Source: Clostridia bacterium
Lineage (GTDB): Bacteria > Bacillota > Clostridia > Christensenellales > SZUA-584
Assembly: GCA_018648645.1 (NCBI GenBank)
Contig: JABGQS010000012.1
Location: forward strand, 1-64,000
Direction of reading: 5' to 3'
DNA: 64,000 nt
In this document: piece by piece, positions 43,487-53,270 of the stretch
How the letters are laid out: each line of letters opens with the position of its first letter
Numbering within the stretch: the first letter of the stretch is position 1
The notes under the pieces: generated by a model
The model's input: the letters and a program-made list of their open reading frames with translations, nothing else
Database searches by the model: none
Told to the model about the DNA's origin: nothing
Program-made: the position numbers and the translations under genes

Positions 43487-45937
43487 ATGAAACAAAGCAA
43501 AAAAATCGCTGTAACGGGCATGTCCTGTGCAGCGTGCGCCGGCACAATCGAAAAAGTGCTCGGGCGTACAAACGGCGTCAATAGCGCATCCGTTAACCTT
43601 GCGACAGAAAACGCAGTCGTAGAGTTCGACGACAGTGTAATCAAGCTGGATGACATCCACAGCCGAATCGAAGACATCGGCTACGGCGTTATCAAAAAAA
43701 AAACTAAGGTAGAAAACAAAGTCACGCTGGATATTGACGGCATGTCTTGCGCTGCCTGCTCTGCGGGCATAGAGAAGACGCTTAATAATCTAGTTGGCGT
43801 TAACAGCGCTGTTGTCAACCTCACAACCCAAATGGCAACGGTCGATTTTGACGCATCCAAACTGAGCGTCAGAGAGATTATCGACGCTGTTAACGCGCTC
43901 GGTTACAAAGCCTCGCTGCCGCAATTAGAAAACACAGACGAGCAGAGCGACCGCAGGCAAAAGGAGATAAAGCGTCTGCGAATCGAACTTATCGCGGCAA
44001 TAGTCTTAAGTTCACCGCTGCTGCTCGGCATGATTCTGATGCTGGCAGGCGCGCCCATTCCGCTGCTGCAAAACGCGTATTTCCAACTTGCTGTCGCCAC
44101 TCCGGTGCAGTTCATTATCGGTTTCAAATTTTATAAAAATGCTTTCTACGCGCTCCGTGCAAAGAGCGCTAACATGGACGTATTAATTGCCATGGGCACA
44201 TCCGCGGCATATTTCTACAGCCTATACAACACGATATTCCAGCAAGTCGCCGCAGGTCAAATGAAAGACCTATACTTCGAGTCAGCGGTTGTCATCATCA
44301 CATTGATACTTCTCGGCAAATACTTCGAAGCAATCGCCAAAGGTAAAACGTCCGAAGCTATCAAAAAGCTGATCGGTCTGCAAGCAAAAACGGCAAGAAT
44401 CGTTGTCGGTGATGAGGAAAGAGACATCCCCATAGAAGACGTTGCTGCGGGCGACATCATCGTCGTGCGTCCGGGCGAGAGCATCCCTGTGGACGGCACT
44501 ATTATCGACGGAAGCTCGTCCATAGACGAATCCATGCTGACGGGCGAGAGCATCCCTGTAGACAAAGAGCAAGGCGACAGCGTCGTCGGGGCGTCCATCA
44601 ATGCTCTCGGCACGTTCAAGTTCAAAGCCACCAAGGTAGGCAAAGACACCGTACTTGCCCAAATCATCAAAATGGTAGAAGACGCGCAAGGCACCAAAGC
44701 GCCCATCCAAAAAATTGCCGACAAAGTGGCGGGTATTTTTGTACCCATCGTTGTAGGCATCGCCGCAATCACTTTCCTCATTTGGTATTTCGCACTTGGC
44801 GATCCGGGCAAAGGTCTGTTCAGCATGATAGCGGTTCTCGTAATCGCGTGCCCGTGCGCACTCGGTCTTGCCACGCCGACAGCAATAATGGTCGGCACAG
44901 GCAAAGGTGCAGAAAACGGCATCCTCATCAAAGGCGGCGAGCATTTAGAGCGCGCTTATAAAATAAACGTCGTTGTGCTCGACAAAACGGGCACCATCAC
45001 AAAAGGAGCGCCCGAAGTCACCAACATCATCACGACGGCCGAAATGAGTCGCGACGAGGTTTTGCGTCTTGCAGCAACCGCAGAAAAGAAGTCGGAACAC
45101 CCGCTCGCCGCAGCCATATACGAGAAGGGTTTGTCCGAGCTGCAAACCGTTAGTGACCCCGATTCTTTCACAGCAATTCCCGGCGCAGGGATTAAAGCAA
45201 TGGTCGGTAGCAGCGACATTCTGCTCGGCACACGAAAGCTGATGAGCGACAACAGCATCGACATATCCGGCATCGAGCACACCGTCGAGCGTCTGGAAAA
45301 CGAAGGCAAAACGGCAATGCTGATGTCGGTGAACAATGACGTTACGGCAGTTATCGCCGTCGCCGATACCATAAAACCTAGCTCAATCGACGCCATTGCA
45401 GAGCTGAAAGAACTCGGCACAGAGGTGTACATGCTGACGGGCGATAACAACCGCACCGCGCAGGCAATCGCACAGCAGGTAGGAATCACTAACGTTATAG
45501 CGCAAGTGCTGCCGCAGAACAAATCGGATGAAGTTACCAAGCTGAAAGGCGACGGTATGGTTGTCGCAATGGTTGGAGACGGCATCAACGACGCACCCGC
45601 GCTTGCTACGGCAGACATCGGCATGGCGATGGGCACAGGCACAGACGTTGCCATAGAGGCCGCCGACATCACATTGATGAGCGGAGACCTGCGCGCAATT
45701 CCGGCTGCAATCCGCCTGTCAAAGAAGACAATGCGCAAAATAAAGCAAAACCTTTTCTGGGCGTTTTTCTACAACGTCATCGGCATACCAATAGCCGCAT
45801 TAGGGTTGCTAAACCCGATGATTGCGGGTGCAGCCATGGCGTTCAGCTCGGTCTCAGTCGTCACCAACTCACTTAGCTTAAAACGCTTCAAGCCATACGG
45901 CAAAAAAGTTAAGCATAAGCCGGGTGAAACCGATTGA
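43487..45937 (+). CDS. copA: Copper-exporting P1B-type ATPase
   Basis: An 816-residue heavy-metal P-type ATPase. Two N-terminal HMA domains carry GMSCAAC at C14/C17 and C88/C91. Eight helices follow; the transport site is the CPC in [15 protein letters not shown]. The phosphorylation site is DKTGTITKG, the nucleotide-domain motif is [13 protein letters not shown], and the hinge is [29 protein letters not shown] with Cys-type HMA domains indicates Cu(I) (or Ag(I)) export. The gene has no CopZ or CsoR neighbour in view. Its stop overlaps the TTG start of a methyltransferase gene. Confidence 0.93.
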   Translation: MKQSKKIAVTGMSCAACAGTIEKVLGRTNGVNSASVNLATENAVVEFDDSVIKLDDIHSRIEDIGYGVIKKKTKVENKVTLDIDGMSCAACSAGIEKTLNNLVGVNSAVVNLTTQMATVDFDASKLSVREIIDAVNALGYKASLPQLENTDEQSDRRQKEIKRLRIELIAAIVLSSPLLLGMILMLAGAPIPLLQNAYFQLAVATPVQFIIGFKFYKNAFYALRAKSANMDVLIAMGTSAAYFYSLYNTIFQQVAAGQMKDLYFESAVVIITLILLGKYFEAIAKGKTSEAIKKLIGLQAKTARIVVGDEERDIPIEDVAAGDIIVVRPGESIPVDGTIIDGSSSIDESMLTGESIPVDKEQGDSVVGASINALGTFKFKATKVGKDTVLAQIIKMVEDAQGTKAPIQKIADKVAGIFVPIVVGIAAITFLIWYFALGDPGKGLFSMIAVLVIACPCALGLATPTAIMVGTGKGAENGILIKGGEHLERAYKINVVVLDKTGTITKGAPEVTNIITTAEMSRDEVLRLAATAEKKSEHPLAAAIYEKGLSELQTVSDPDSFTAIPGAGIKAMVGSSDILLGTRKLMSDNSIDISGIEHTVERLENEGKTAMLMSVNNDVTAVIAVADTIKPSSIDAIAELKELGTEVYMLTGDNNRTAQAIAQQVGITNVIAQVLPQNKSDEVTKLKGDGMVVAMVGDGINDAPALATADIGMAMGTGTDVAIEAADITLMSGDLRAIPAAIRLSKKTMRKIKQNLFWAFFYNVIGIPIAALGLLNPMIAGAAMAFSSVSVVTNSLSLKRFKPYGKKVKHKPGETD

Positions 45938-46545
45938 GTAATAGCGCGCAGCCGAAAAAAAGACTCTTTGACATAATCGCTCCAATCTACGGCTTGTTCT
46001 ACAATCGCCAAATAACCAAATTCGGCGCAGTGCTGGCTTCTCAAACCGCAGTCGATATATCCGCGTACAAAACAGTGCTGGATGTAGGCTGCGGAACAGG
46101 CGCTCTGTGCGATTTGCTTAACCAAATGGGCTTGTCTGTAACAGGTATTGATTCATCTACGAAAATGCTCAGCATCGCATCATCAAAAAATCAAGACACC
46201 GACATACAGTTCACTAATGCTAGTGCCCTGCTACCCTTTCCATTCATAGACAACAGTTTCGACATCAGCTTCGCTTCCTACGTGGCACACGGCATGAGCC
46301 CCGATGAGCGCCAAATCATGTACGAGAACATGAGCCGAGTCACGCGGCACCTGATGATTATTTACGATTACAACGCCAAGCGCTCACCGCTCACCAGCCT
46401 CATAGAATGGGTAGAGCGCGGCGACTATTTCAACTTCATCAGATGCGCCAAGACCGAGCTGGAGGAACAGTTCGCTGAAGTTCGCGTCGTCAATGTGGAC
46501 AAAAGGGCAGCGTGGTACATCTGCACTGTCGGCAATACAAAATAG
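45934..46545 (+). CDS. Class I SAM-dependent methyltransferase
   Basis: A 203-residue Rossmann-fold methyltransferase. Motif I is [15 protein letters not shown] (about residues 45-59), the acidic end of strand 2 is GIDSSTKML, and motif IV-like is [13 protein letters not shown]. It looks most like UbiE/Methyltransf_11 proteins acting on small molecules or lipids; the substrate is unknown. The TTG start overlaps the copA stop (TTGA), so it is probably translated by coupling. No ATG gives a full N-terminal [16 protein letters not shown] segment. Confidence 0.78.
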   Translation: MSNSAQPKKRLFDIIAPIYGLFYNRQITKFGAVLASQTAVDISAYKTVLDVGCGTGALCDLLNQMGLSVTGIDSSTKMLSIASSKNQDTDIQFTNASALLPFPFIDNSFDISFASYVAHGMSPDERQIMYENMSRVTRHLMIIYDYNAKRSPLTSLIEWVERGDYFNFIRCAKTELEEQFAEVRVVNVDKRAAWYICTVGNTK

Positions 46546-46590
46546 CTAGGTTTCGCCGATTCACAATATCGCAGTAACCCCCCCAACCTG

Positions 46591-46599
46591 TGATATAAT
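46591..46599 (+). promoter_or_regulatory. Extended -10 promoter of the CDF gene
   Basis: TG-A-TATAAT (46591-46599), 34 bases before the ATG at 46634. No good -35 hexamer is seen, which is typical for TGn promoters. Confidence 0.5.
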
Positions 46600-46633
46600 A
46601 AGAGAACCGAAACAATCCATCGAGAGGACAATT

Positions 46634-47566
46634 ATGGGCGAGCACAATCACTCACATAGCCATGACAATAATCACGGCAGCATAAAAAATCTAAAGATTG
46701 CGTTTATACTCAACCTGTCTTTCGTCGTGGTAGAAGTCGTCGGCGGCATACTCACCAACAGCGTGGCGATTCTCTCCGACGCCGTGCACGACCTCGGTGA
46801 CAGCATTTCACTCGGACTCGCTTGGTACCTCGAAAAATCCAGCACAAAGAAAAGCAACGACAGATTCACATACGGCTACAAGCGCTTGTCCATACTCGGC
46901 GCTCTGTTCAACGCGCTGGTGCTTCTGCTTGGCACAGGCTTCATCATCTACCGAGCCATCCCGCGTCTTTTCAACCCCGAAAGCGTGCAGGCGCAGGGTA
47001 TGATTATCCTCGCGGTTATCGGTATTGTGGTCAACGGGCTTGCAGTGCTTCGCGTGCGTCGCGGCAAAAAGCTCTCAGAGCAGGTCGTGTCGCTTCACCT
47101 TCTTGAAGACCTTTTCGGCTGGGTGGCGGTGCTCATCGTCAGCATCGTGCTCGTGTTCGTGGACGTGCCCATACTCGACCCGATTCTCTCGCTGTTAATC
47201 TCGATATACGTGCTCAAAAACGTAATCAGCGGGCTTGTCAAAATCGTTCGCATGATACTGCAAGGCGTTCCCGACGGCTTCAGCGTGGAGGACACCAAAA
47301 AGTCCATACTGCAAATCGACCCTCACATTATCGAGGTTCACGATTTGCGCGCGTGGACGCTCGACGGCGAAGAAAATATTGTCTCATTCCACATCTCGAT
47401 AGAGAAAAACATGTCACTGCAAGAGGTGGTAGAGCTAAAGCGCGCTATCAAAGCACACCTCAAAGAGCAGCATATCGAAGATGTCACTATCGAAGTTGAG
47501 AACATAGGCAATTGTTCGAACAACGCGCCCACACAAATCTCGTCCAAAAATAACACTAATATATAA
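46634..47566 (+). CDS. Cation diffusion facilitator (CzcD-like metal exporter)
   Basis: A 310-residue CDF transporter. The N terminus is histidine-rich (EHNHSHSHDNNH). Six helices follow: helix 2 has LSDAVHDLGDSISLG (the HxxxD metal site) and helix 5 LLEDLFGWVAVLIV (here LLEDLFGW instead of HxxxD). A cytoplasmic C-terminal domain (GVPDGFSVEDTKKSILQIDPHIIEVHDLRAWTLDG) is followed by a short polar tail. It exports Zn, Cd, Co or similar ions against protons. It fits with copA just upstream as part of a metal-resistance patch. Confidence 0.9.
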   Translation: MGEHNHSHSHDNNHGSIKNLKIAFILNLSFVVVEVVGGILTNSVAILSDAVHDLGDSISLGLAWYLEKSSTKKSNDRFTYGYKRLSILGALFNALVLLLGTGFIIYRAIPRLFNPESVQAQGMIILAVIGIVVNGLAVLRVRRGKKLSEQVVSLHLLEDLFGWVAVLIVSIVLVFVDVPILDPILSLLISIYVLKNVISGLVKIVRMILQGVPDGFSVEDTKKSILQIDPHIIEVHDLRAWTLDGEENIVSFHISIEKNMSLQEVVELKRAIKAHLKEQHIEDVTIEVENIGNCSNNAPTQISSKNNTNI

Positions 47567-47624
47567 GTTTGTAGTATAATGAAATAAAGCAAACCGCACA
47601 GGTTTTTTTCATATGGAGGGAATT

Positions 47625-48881
47625 ATGAGCTCATTTGCATCGCTGCACAAAAGACTGACCAAAGCCGGACTTAGCGGCAATATGGAATCCGAGATAGAGG
47701 CTATCAAACAATCGGGCGATTGCGATGAGCACCATTTAGACTGTCTGCTAAACCCGCAAAAACAACCGCCGGTGATGCGGCTAAATGCGTGCTCGTGCAC
47801 CGAAGAGGAGCGGGACAATTGCCAAACCTCCTGCTTTTTTGACGCTATAAAAGTGGGCGAAGACGGCAACGCAGTCATAGACAACGAGAACTGCACAGGC
47901 TGCGGCGACTGCATCGGCAACTGTCCGCCCGGCAACCTGACCGACAGAAAAGAAATCGTACCCATTCTAAACCTGCTTAACGCAGAGGACTCGCCGGTCT
48001 ACGCGATGATCGCGCCGGCATACATCGGCCAGTTCAGCGAGCAAGTGTCGCCGGGCAAACTTCGCACCGCCTTCAAGAAACTAGGCTTTGCGGGGCTGAT
48101 AGAAGTCGCTCTTTTTGCAGATATCCTGACGCTAAAGGAAGCGCTCGAGTTCGACAGCGCCATACAAAGCGACAAGGATTATATGCTCACAAGCTGCTGC
48201 TGCCCATTGTGGATAGCCATGATCAAGAAAATCTACAACAAACTCGTTCCGCATCTGCCGCCGTCCGTTTCGCCGATGGCTGCCTGTGGGCGCTCCATTA
48301 AAATTCTCTATCCGCAGGCAAAAACGGTGTTCATCGGTCCTTGCATCGCCAAAAAGGCAGAGTCACGGAACAAGGACATCGCAGACGCAGTTGACTTTGT
48401 ATTAACGTTCGAGGAAATGCAAGACATCTTCGAGCTCGCGGGCATCGTGCCCAAAGAGCAGGGCGAGGATAAGCGCGACCACTCGTCCACGGCCGGGCGA
48501 ATATACGCGCGCACATCCGGCGTCAGCGAAGCGGTAAAAAGCACCGTGCAGCGCCTGCGTCCCAATCGCAGCATACCGTTAAAGGCTGCTCACGCAGACG
48601 GCGTACCCGCGTGCAAACAGCTTCTCAAAAACATCACCGACGGCAACCTCTCAGCCAACTTTATCGAAGGAATGGGCTGCGAGGGCGGCTGCGTCGGCGG
48701 TCCTAAATCGCTGCTTGATGTTGAGCAAGCGACAAGCAACGTAAACGAGTACGGCGGCGGTGCCGAGTACTTAACGCCTGTCGACAACCCATACGTCATA
48801 GAGCTTCTTGAGCGCCTCGGTTTCAACACCATCGAAAGCCTCACCAAAGGCGACAATATCTTCACGAGAAAGTTCGAATAA
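47625..48881 (+). CDS. Divergent [FeFe]-hydrogenase-like iron-sulfur protein
   Basis: A 418-residue protein. An N-terminal region has cysteines C56, C58, C66 and C70 and then a ferredoxin motif C90-x2-C93-x2-C96-x3-C100-P. The hydrogenase large-subunit domain follows, with all three H-cluster motifs altered: L1 is TSCCCPLW (189-196) instead of TSCCPxW, L2 is GPCIAKKAE (about 238-246) with Gly for Met, and L3 is EGMGCEGGCVGGP (348-360). This fits the sensory or group B-D hydrogenases rather than a standard H2-producing enzyme. No maturase gene (hydE, hydF, hydG) is in view. GGAGGG precedes the ATG at 47625. Confidence 0.82.
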   Translation: MSSFASLHKRLTKAGLSGNMESEIEAIKQSGDCDEHHLDCLLNPQKQPPVMRLNACSCTEEERDNCQTSCFFDAIKVGEDGNAVIDNENCTGCGDCIGNCPPGNLTDRKEIVPILNLLNAEDSPVYAMIAPAYIGQFSEQVSPGKLRTAFKKLGFAGLIEVALFADILTLKEALEFDSAIQSDKDYMLTSCCCPLWIAMIKKIYNKLVPHLPPSVSPMAACGRSIKILYPQAKTVFIGPCIAKKAESRNKDIADAVDFVLTFEEMQDIFELAGIVPKEQGEDKRDHSSTAGRIYARTSGVSEAVKSTVQRLRPNRSIPLKAAHADGVPACKQLLKNITDGNLSANFIEGMGCEGGCVGGPKSLLDVEQATSNVNEYGGGAEYLTPVDNPYVIELLERLGFNTIESLTKGDNIFTRKFE

Positions 48882-48913
48882 ACCACTTTATAATCAACTA
48901 GAGGAGAGCGCAT

Positions 48914-49459
48914 ATGAAGATACTATCAATACAAGGCAGCCCGAGAAAGAATAAAAATACATCAGCACTATTAAGCGAATACCTTCGGGGCGCGCAGCAA
49001 AACGCGGATGTATACAACGAAACCGTGTATCTGCAACCTATGGACATCAAACCCTGCACAGGCTGCGACGCTTGTAAAACGACGCTCGACACCTGTATAA
49101 TCGAAGACGAGATGCTGCCGCTGTACGACAAAGTTAAAACTGCCGACGTGCTCGTTTTCGCCACGCCGATTTACTGGTGGCACATGAGCGCCCAGCTTAA
49201 AACGTTCCTCGACCGCATGTACGCGCTCGACTTTGAAACCGGCTTTCCGGGCAAGCGCTTCGTGCTTCTCATGACCTACGGCGGGGAAGACCCAAACACC
49301 GGCGCACAGATTCTAGAAAAAAGCATGCAGGAAATCATGGAGTATCTGCAGATGCAAATCGCCTGCATATACGGCGTTTGCACGGGCACCACGCCAATGA
49401 AAGACAACCCAAAAGCACTTGACAAGGCGTACGAGCTTGGCAAGCAGCTTTCGCTCTAA
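48914..49459 (+). CDS. Flavodoxin-fold NAD(P)H oxidoreductase (Isf-like)
   Basis: A 181-residue NADPH-dependent FMN reductase/iron-sulfur-flavoprotein-type protein. The FMN phosphate loop is QGSPRKNKNTSALL (about residues 7-20). A cysteine set CTGCDACKTTLDTC (C48, C51, C54, C61 by count) lies where iron-sulfur flavoproteins hold a cluster. FATPIYWWHMSAQLKTFLDRM is the typical second FMN-contact stretch. It moves electrons between NAD(P)H or ferredoxin and unknown acceptors. It follows the hydrogenase-like gene by 32 bases, with GAGGAGAGCG upstream, and may be its electron partner (inference). Confidence 0.85.
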   Translation: MKILSIQGSPRKNKNTSALLSEYLRGAQQNADVYNETVYLQPMDIKPCTGCDACKTTLDTCIIEDEMLPLYDKVKTADVLVFATPIYWWHMSAQLKTFLDRMYALDFETGFPGKRFVLLMTYGGEDPNTGAQILEKSMQEIMEYLQMQIACIYGVCTGTTPMKDNPKALDKAYELGKQLSL

Positions 49460-49482
49460 ACGACAATAATGGGGTACTGCGC

Positions 49483-49953
49483 ATGAACATCAGAGAGTTC
49501 GAAATGAGTGACAAACTCGGCATCACAACTGTTTTCAGCGAAACCAACGTATACCACACCGCGCTGCAACCGAGCGTGTTCAATGTCCTGCCGCTGGATT
49601 ATCTCATTACAGATGACTGGCTGCAAGAAATTAAGGACTCAAAGCGTAAAAACATCTACCTCTGCGAGAGTGAAGACGAAATCGCAGGAGTTATTTTGTT
49701 TACCAAATACGAAACGGACGACGATCTGGAAAAGATAAAAAAGTTTGTTTTTGTAAACGAACTCGCCGTGCTCAAGAAATTTAGAGGTCTTGGTATTGGC
49801 AAAAAGCTGATGGATGCGGTAGAAGACTTCGCAAAAGATTTCGGCGCACAGAACGTGCAACTGGAAGTTTGGGAAAACAACAGTAATGCAATAAATTTCT
49901 ATGAGAGAAACGGCTTCAAGCTAAAGAAGCTAAAATATTGGAAAGACATTTAG
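49483..49953 (+). CDS. GNAT-family N-acetyltransferase
   Basis: A 156-residue GNAT protein. Motif A is VNELAVLKKFRGLGIGKKLMDAV (acetyl-CoA loop RGLGIG), followed by VQLEVWENNSNAINFYERNGF, the classical ending. The N terminus (IREFEMSDKLGITTVFSETNVYH) forms the first strand and helix. The substrate is unknown. The ATG at 49483 has only a weak upstream GGGGT site. It is the last gene of the hydrogenase-like cluster before a terminator. Confidence 0.85.
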   Translation: MNIREFEMSDKLGITTVFSETNVYHTALQPSVFNVLPLDYLITDDWLQEIKDSKRKNIYLCESEDEIAGVILFTKYETDDDLEKIKKFVFVNELAVLKKFRGLGIGKKLMDAVEDFAKDFGAQNVQLEVWENNSNAINFYERNGFKLKKLKYWKDI

Positions 49954-49964
49954 TTATTATGCAT

Positions 49965-49999
49965 ATCGTCGCAGCATCTGCCGCGGCGATTATTTTTTT
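49965..49999 (+). terminator. Intrinsic terminator after the acetyltransferase gene
   Basis: ATCGTCGC (49965-49972) and GCGGCGAT (49983-49990) pair with one G-U wobble and are followed by TATTTTTTT. It faces the end of the minus-strand repair gene (stop at 49990). Confidence 0.7.
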
Positions 50000-51114
50000 G
50001 CCGCCTCATGTGCCAGCAGCCACTCCTTCTTATCCAGCCCACCTGCATATCCGGTCAAATTCCCATTCGCGCCAATAACACGATGGCACGGCACAACAAT
50101 CGCTATTTTATTCCTGTTGTTCGCGCCGCCCACCGCGCGGCTTGCCTTTGCGTTTCCAACAGTTGCGGCAAGCTGTCCATAGCTTCTCGTCTGTCCAAAC
50201 GGTATCGTGCAAAGCGCCTGCCAAACCGTTCTTTGAAACGGAGTGCCAACGAGATTCAGCGGCAAATCGAACACCCGCCTTTCGCCGTTAAAATACTGCT
50301 TAAGCTGCGCCTTCACCTCACGCATCAGCGGCGAGTCTTTTCCGTTTTCCCCGCTCTGCTTTTGCACAAACTCCATCTTTTCCAATCCTTTGTCAGTCGT
50401 CACAATCTCAAGTGTGCCGATAGGCGAATCATAATATCCGGTATTCATCATTTCCTCCTCCAAGCTCTCATACAGTAACTCGCTGGACGGTACCGCGAAG
50501 CTGCTGCGTATAGTAATCTCCCAAAGATACAGCGAAGCAGCTGTGTTGTGCGGTGACCATCTTGCACAAACCGCCTCGCAAAACGCTTCGCTCGGCTCCT
50601 GCTCCAATCCACAAAGCCACTGCACACCGCGCCGTAGCCCAAGGTCTCCATACGAAAACACGTCCTCGCGCCCCAAACAAAATATCAAAAACATCTGCGC
50701 TGTCCATGTGCCGATGCCTTTTATTTTAACCAGCTCGTCAACAATCTCATCGTCGCCAAGCTCCATTATCATCTCGTCGCTCAGCCTGCCATCCAAAAAC
50801 GCTTGCGCAATGTTCTTCACATACTGCACCTTCGTGCCCGACAATCCGCAAGCCCTCAGCACAGCGTCAGGCGTATCGTTCACATTTCGCGGCGACACAT
50901 CCTCCGCCTTATCCAAAAACCTGCCCCATATCGTGTTCGCCGCCGCATACGCCAGCTGCTGATACACGATACTCTGCACCAGCGCAGTAAACGGGTCAGG
51001 GATAACTTCGCGCTCCAAAACGCCAAACATACCAATCAACCGCCCCAGCTTGCTGTCTGCTTTTTTAAGGTGGGCGATAGCATCTTCCGATATCTTATAA
51101 TACGAGCTTTCCAT
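49990..51114 (-). CDS. Fused DNA-3-methyladenine glycosylase and O6-methylguanine methyltransferase
   Basis: A 374-residue fusion of two alkylation-repair enzymes. Residues about 1-215 are an AlkA/HhH-GPD glycosylase: helix-hairpin-helix [12 protein letters not shown] (129-140) and catalytic Asp157 in [10 protein letters not shown]. Residues about 223-374 are an Ogt/MGMT protein: [17 protein letters not shown], the helix with [11 protein letters not shown] and the methyl-acceptor Cys343 in VPCHRVIG. It would excise 3-methyladenine and reverse O6-methylguanine. An internal ATG at 50448 sits behind GGAGGAGG, so Ogt could also be made alone. The ATG at 51114 follows AAAGGACG. Confidence 0.9.
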   Translation of the reverse strand: MESSYYKISEDAIAHLKKADSKLGRLIGMFGVLEREVIPDPFTALVQSIVYQQLAYAAANTIWGRFLDKAEDVSPRNVNDTPDAVLRACGLSGTKVQYVKNIAQAFLDGRLSDEMIMELGDDEIVDELVKIKGIGTWTAQMFLIFCLGREDVFSYGDLGLRRGVQWLCGLEQEPSEAFCEAVCARWSPHNTAASLYLWEITIRSSFAVPSSELLYESLEEEMMNTGYYDSPIGTLEIVTTDKGLEKMEFVQKQSGENGKDSPLMREVKAQLKQYFNGERRVFDLPLNLVGTPFQRTVWQALCTIPFGQTRSYGQLAATVGNAKASRAVGGANNRNKIAIVVPCHRVIGANGNLTGYAGGLDKKEWLLAHEAAKK

Positions 51115-51299
51115 AAAAGTCGTCCTTTCGTCCGCTTTGATTCCGCTTACATAGATTATACACTCGTGCCAGTAAAATTGCGAACACAAATTGACGCAGC
51201 ATGTATGACAAATCCCAATATAACTGTGCCGAATTCGAATGCATTGCCACTGCGAGAAACAAACACATCATCCGACTTAGCGGCTACTGCCCAATGTAC
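51115..51299. other. Spacer between the repair fusion and the LRR operon
   Basis: Together with the LRR promoter and leader that follow, this is a 303-base gap without a gene. On the minus strand a TATAAT (complement of 51155-51160) about 40 bases before the fusion start may be its -10 box, without a convincing -35. I see no RNA gene or repeat in the rest. Confidence 0.4.
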
Positions 51300-51328
51300 T
51301 TTTCTTTTTTCCCGACAAGTGATATAAT
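51300..51328 (+). promoter_or_regulatory. Promoter of LRR operon 1 (TTTTCT-17-TATAAT with TGn)
   Basis: TTTTCT (51300-51305), 17 bases, TATAAT (51323-51328), with TG at 51320-51321 giving an extended -10 AGTGATATAAT. The same two boxes with the same spacing stand before the fourth LRR gene (56854-56882). Confidence 0.65.
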
Positions 51329-51417
51329 AGTGGAAGAACTTCTTTAATTTTACTTGAAAAAATTACATCTTCGCCTTGCACACAACTCTCGTATTCGATG
51401 TCAAGGAAGACTACACA

Positions 51418-53196
51418 ATGAGGAAACTACTTTCAATTCTTGTCGTTTTGATATTTATATGCGCCGTTTTCATAGCATCGGTACAAGCGGCAAGCCTGAC
51501 AGAGCAAGGCGAAAACGAACCGGGCATCACGGTCTCAATGGCACCGATATTCACCACACTAAAAGCGCTGGCAAAAGTGCCAGACCCCGCACTAAAAGCT
51601 GCCCTGCACGACGCTGTGGGCATCTCCCAAAGCGCCACGTTATACGTCGAAGACCTTGAAGCGCTTTCTGGCGTTCTAGAGCTAAATGACCTTGGGATCA
51701 CAGATCTTACGGGCATACAGCATTGTATAAATATTGAGCAGTTGTTTTTGAACGACAACGAGCTTTCTTCCGTAATCTTCGATGTAAAGAAAATGAGCAA
51801 GCTAAAGTTAATTTCGCTCGAAGACAACAACTTTACAGTCGTGCCCAAAGAGCTCTACAACATACCCAAGCTGCAAACTCTCCTGATGCAAAACAACCCC
51901 ATTTCCTTAGTCGAGCCGGGCATGAAGTTTGCCAACTTCTTAACAACCGTGCACCTGGCCAACTGCGAATTAACGTCTTTCCCGATGGAGGTCATGATTC
52001 CTAATCTGGAATACCTGCACCTTGCAAACAACGATATAAAGGAATTGCCTATAGGCTTTAGCCTCCAGTATGAACTAAAAACTCTTAATGTGGACAATAC
52101 AGGCTTGACTGAGCTGCCGAGCGGCATATACTATTCTCGTATAGTTTCACTATCTGCGGCAAACAACAGCATAACCGAGGTGCCCTTTCATATCGACAAT
52201 ATGGGCTATTGCGAGTACCTCAACTTCAGTGGCAACGATATTACCAGTTTGCCGATAACCGTTGGTAAGCTGGGCAATTTGAGACATCTGAACGTCAACT
52301 ATAATGCATTAACCGGTCTGCCGGATTTTGATCCGAACTTGTCAAAGATTGAACTACTGTACGCTCGTGCAAACAATATCACCGCCATCCCGCCAACTCT
52401 CGGCGCAAGCGTCACCATAAAGGAGCTTGACCTGACGCTAAACCGACTGACCAATGTTCCGAGCGATTTTGGCAGTATGTACTTCGACTACTGCGGACTC
52501 AGCTTCAACTATCTCGATATATCGCCCGGCTCATCCACGCTCGCAACGCTGCAAGCCATCGGAGGTGATGTCGAATACATGCCGCAAATCGAACCGCCGA
52601 AAGGGCTGACAGCTGTTGCAGAAGAGAACGCCGTCGCGCTGACGTGGAACGCCTGTCCCGAGGGCTCTTTTGACGCGGGTGATATGCAAGTCGAAAGCTA
52701 CTCCGTATACGCAATCAACGGCACTGTAGAGAAACTCGGCGAGCTTCCGGCAACTGTGCTTACATATACTCACCAGAACCCCACGCCCGATACGGCATAT
52801 ACATACCGCGTAACCGTAAAGTACAAAATCAACCTCGGCACAAGGGGCAGCACGCGATATCGACTCAATAGCTCAGAGGTCTCCGTGCAAACGCTGCCGG
52901 CGCCTTCACCTTCGTTGGCACACGAGCCGAACGACACGGACACAGAAACGGACTCAATCGACGCTTCGTCTACTGCACCGATAAGCTCGGATAAAGCAGC
53001 AAGCGAAGTGGATACGTCGGATTCGAGCGACCCATCAGCGCGCGAAACGCAACCCGGTCTGCCCACTTGGGCTATTGTGCTCATATGCATCGTTGGAGCA
53101 ACTGTGCTCGGTGCCGGCATATTCTTTAGCATCATAGCGTGCAAAAAGCGCAAAAAGCAGGAAGAAGGCGAAGACGATTTACCAAAGGATGAGTAA
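51418..53196 (+). CDS. LRR/fibronectin-III membrane-anchored surface protein 1
   Basis: A 592-residue predicted surface protein. It has a signal peptide (about 1-24, ending ASVQA), then an N-terminal cap with FTTLKALAKVPDPALKAALHDAVG and a segment LTGIQHCINIEQL like internalin caps. About 12 LRRs follow (for example LHLANNDIKELPIGF, LNFSGNDITSLPITV), ending LSFNYLDISPGSS. An Fn3-like domain (about 412-505: PPKGLTAVAEENAVALTWNA) comes next, then an S/T/D/E-rich linker, one helix (TWAIVLICIVGATVLGAG) and a basic tail with CKKRKKQ. There is no LPxTG motif. The ligand is unknown. The ATG at 51418 follows AAGGA. It is the first gene of a probable three-gene unit. Confidence 0.85.
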   Translation: MRKLLSILVVLIFICAVFIASVQAASLTEQGENEPGITVSMAPIFTTLKALAKVPDPALKAALHDAVGISQSATLYVEDLEALSGVLELNDLGITDLTGIQHCINIEQLFLNDNELSSVIFDVKKMSKLKLISLEDNNFTVVPKELYNIPKLQTLLMQNNPISLVEPGMKFANFLTTVHLANCELTSFPMEVMIPNLEYLHLANNDIKELPIGFSLQYELKTLNVDNTGLTELPSGIYYSRIVSLSAANNSITEVPFHIDNMGYCEYLNFSGNDITSLPITVGKLGNLRHLNVNYNALTGLPDFDPNLSKIELLYARANNITAIPPTLGASVTIKELDLTLNRLTNVPSDFGSMYFDYCGLSFNYLDISPGSSTLATLQAIGGDVEYMPQIEPPKGLTAVAEENAVALTWNACPEGSFDAGDMQVESYSVYAINGTVEKLGELPATVLTYTHQNPTPDTAYTYRVTVKYKINLGTRGSTRYRLNSSEVSVQTLPAPSPSLAHEPNDTDTETDSIDASSTAPISSDKAASEVDTSDSSDPSARETQPGLPTWAIVLICIVGATVLGAGIFFSIIACKKRKKQEEGEDDLPKDE

Positions 53197-53270
53197 CACT
53201 GCATAGGGGCTAATATAACCCGCAGCGTAGTGACAAGAACTGACCGTGCAAAAGAAACAGGAGGTTCCTC

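Noticed and set aside
44956-45738. 260-codon minus-strand frame inside copA
   Set aside because: It mirrors the codon pattern of the ATPase gene on the plus strand and shows no domain; a shadow frame.
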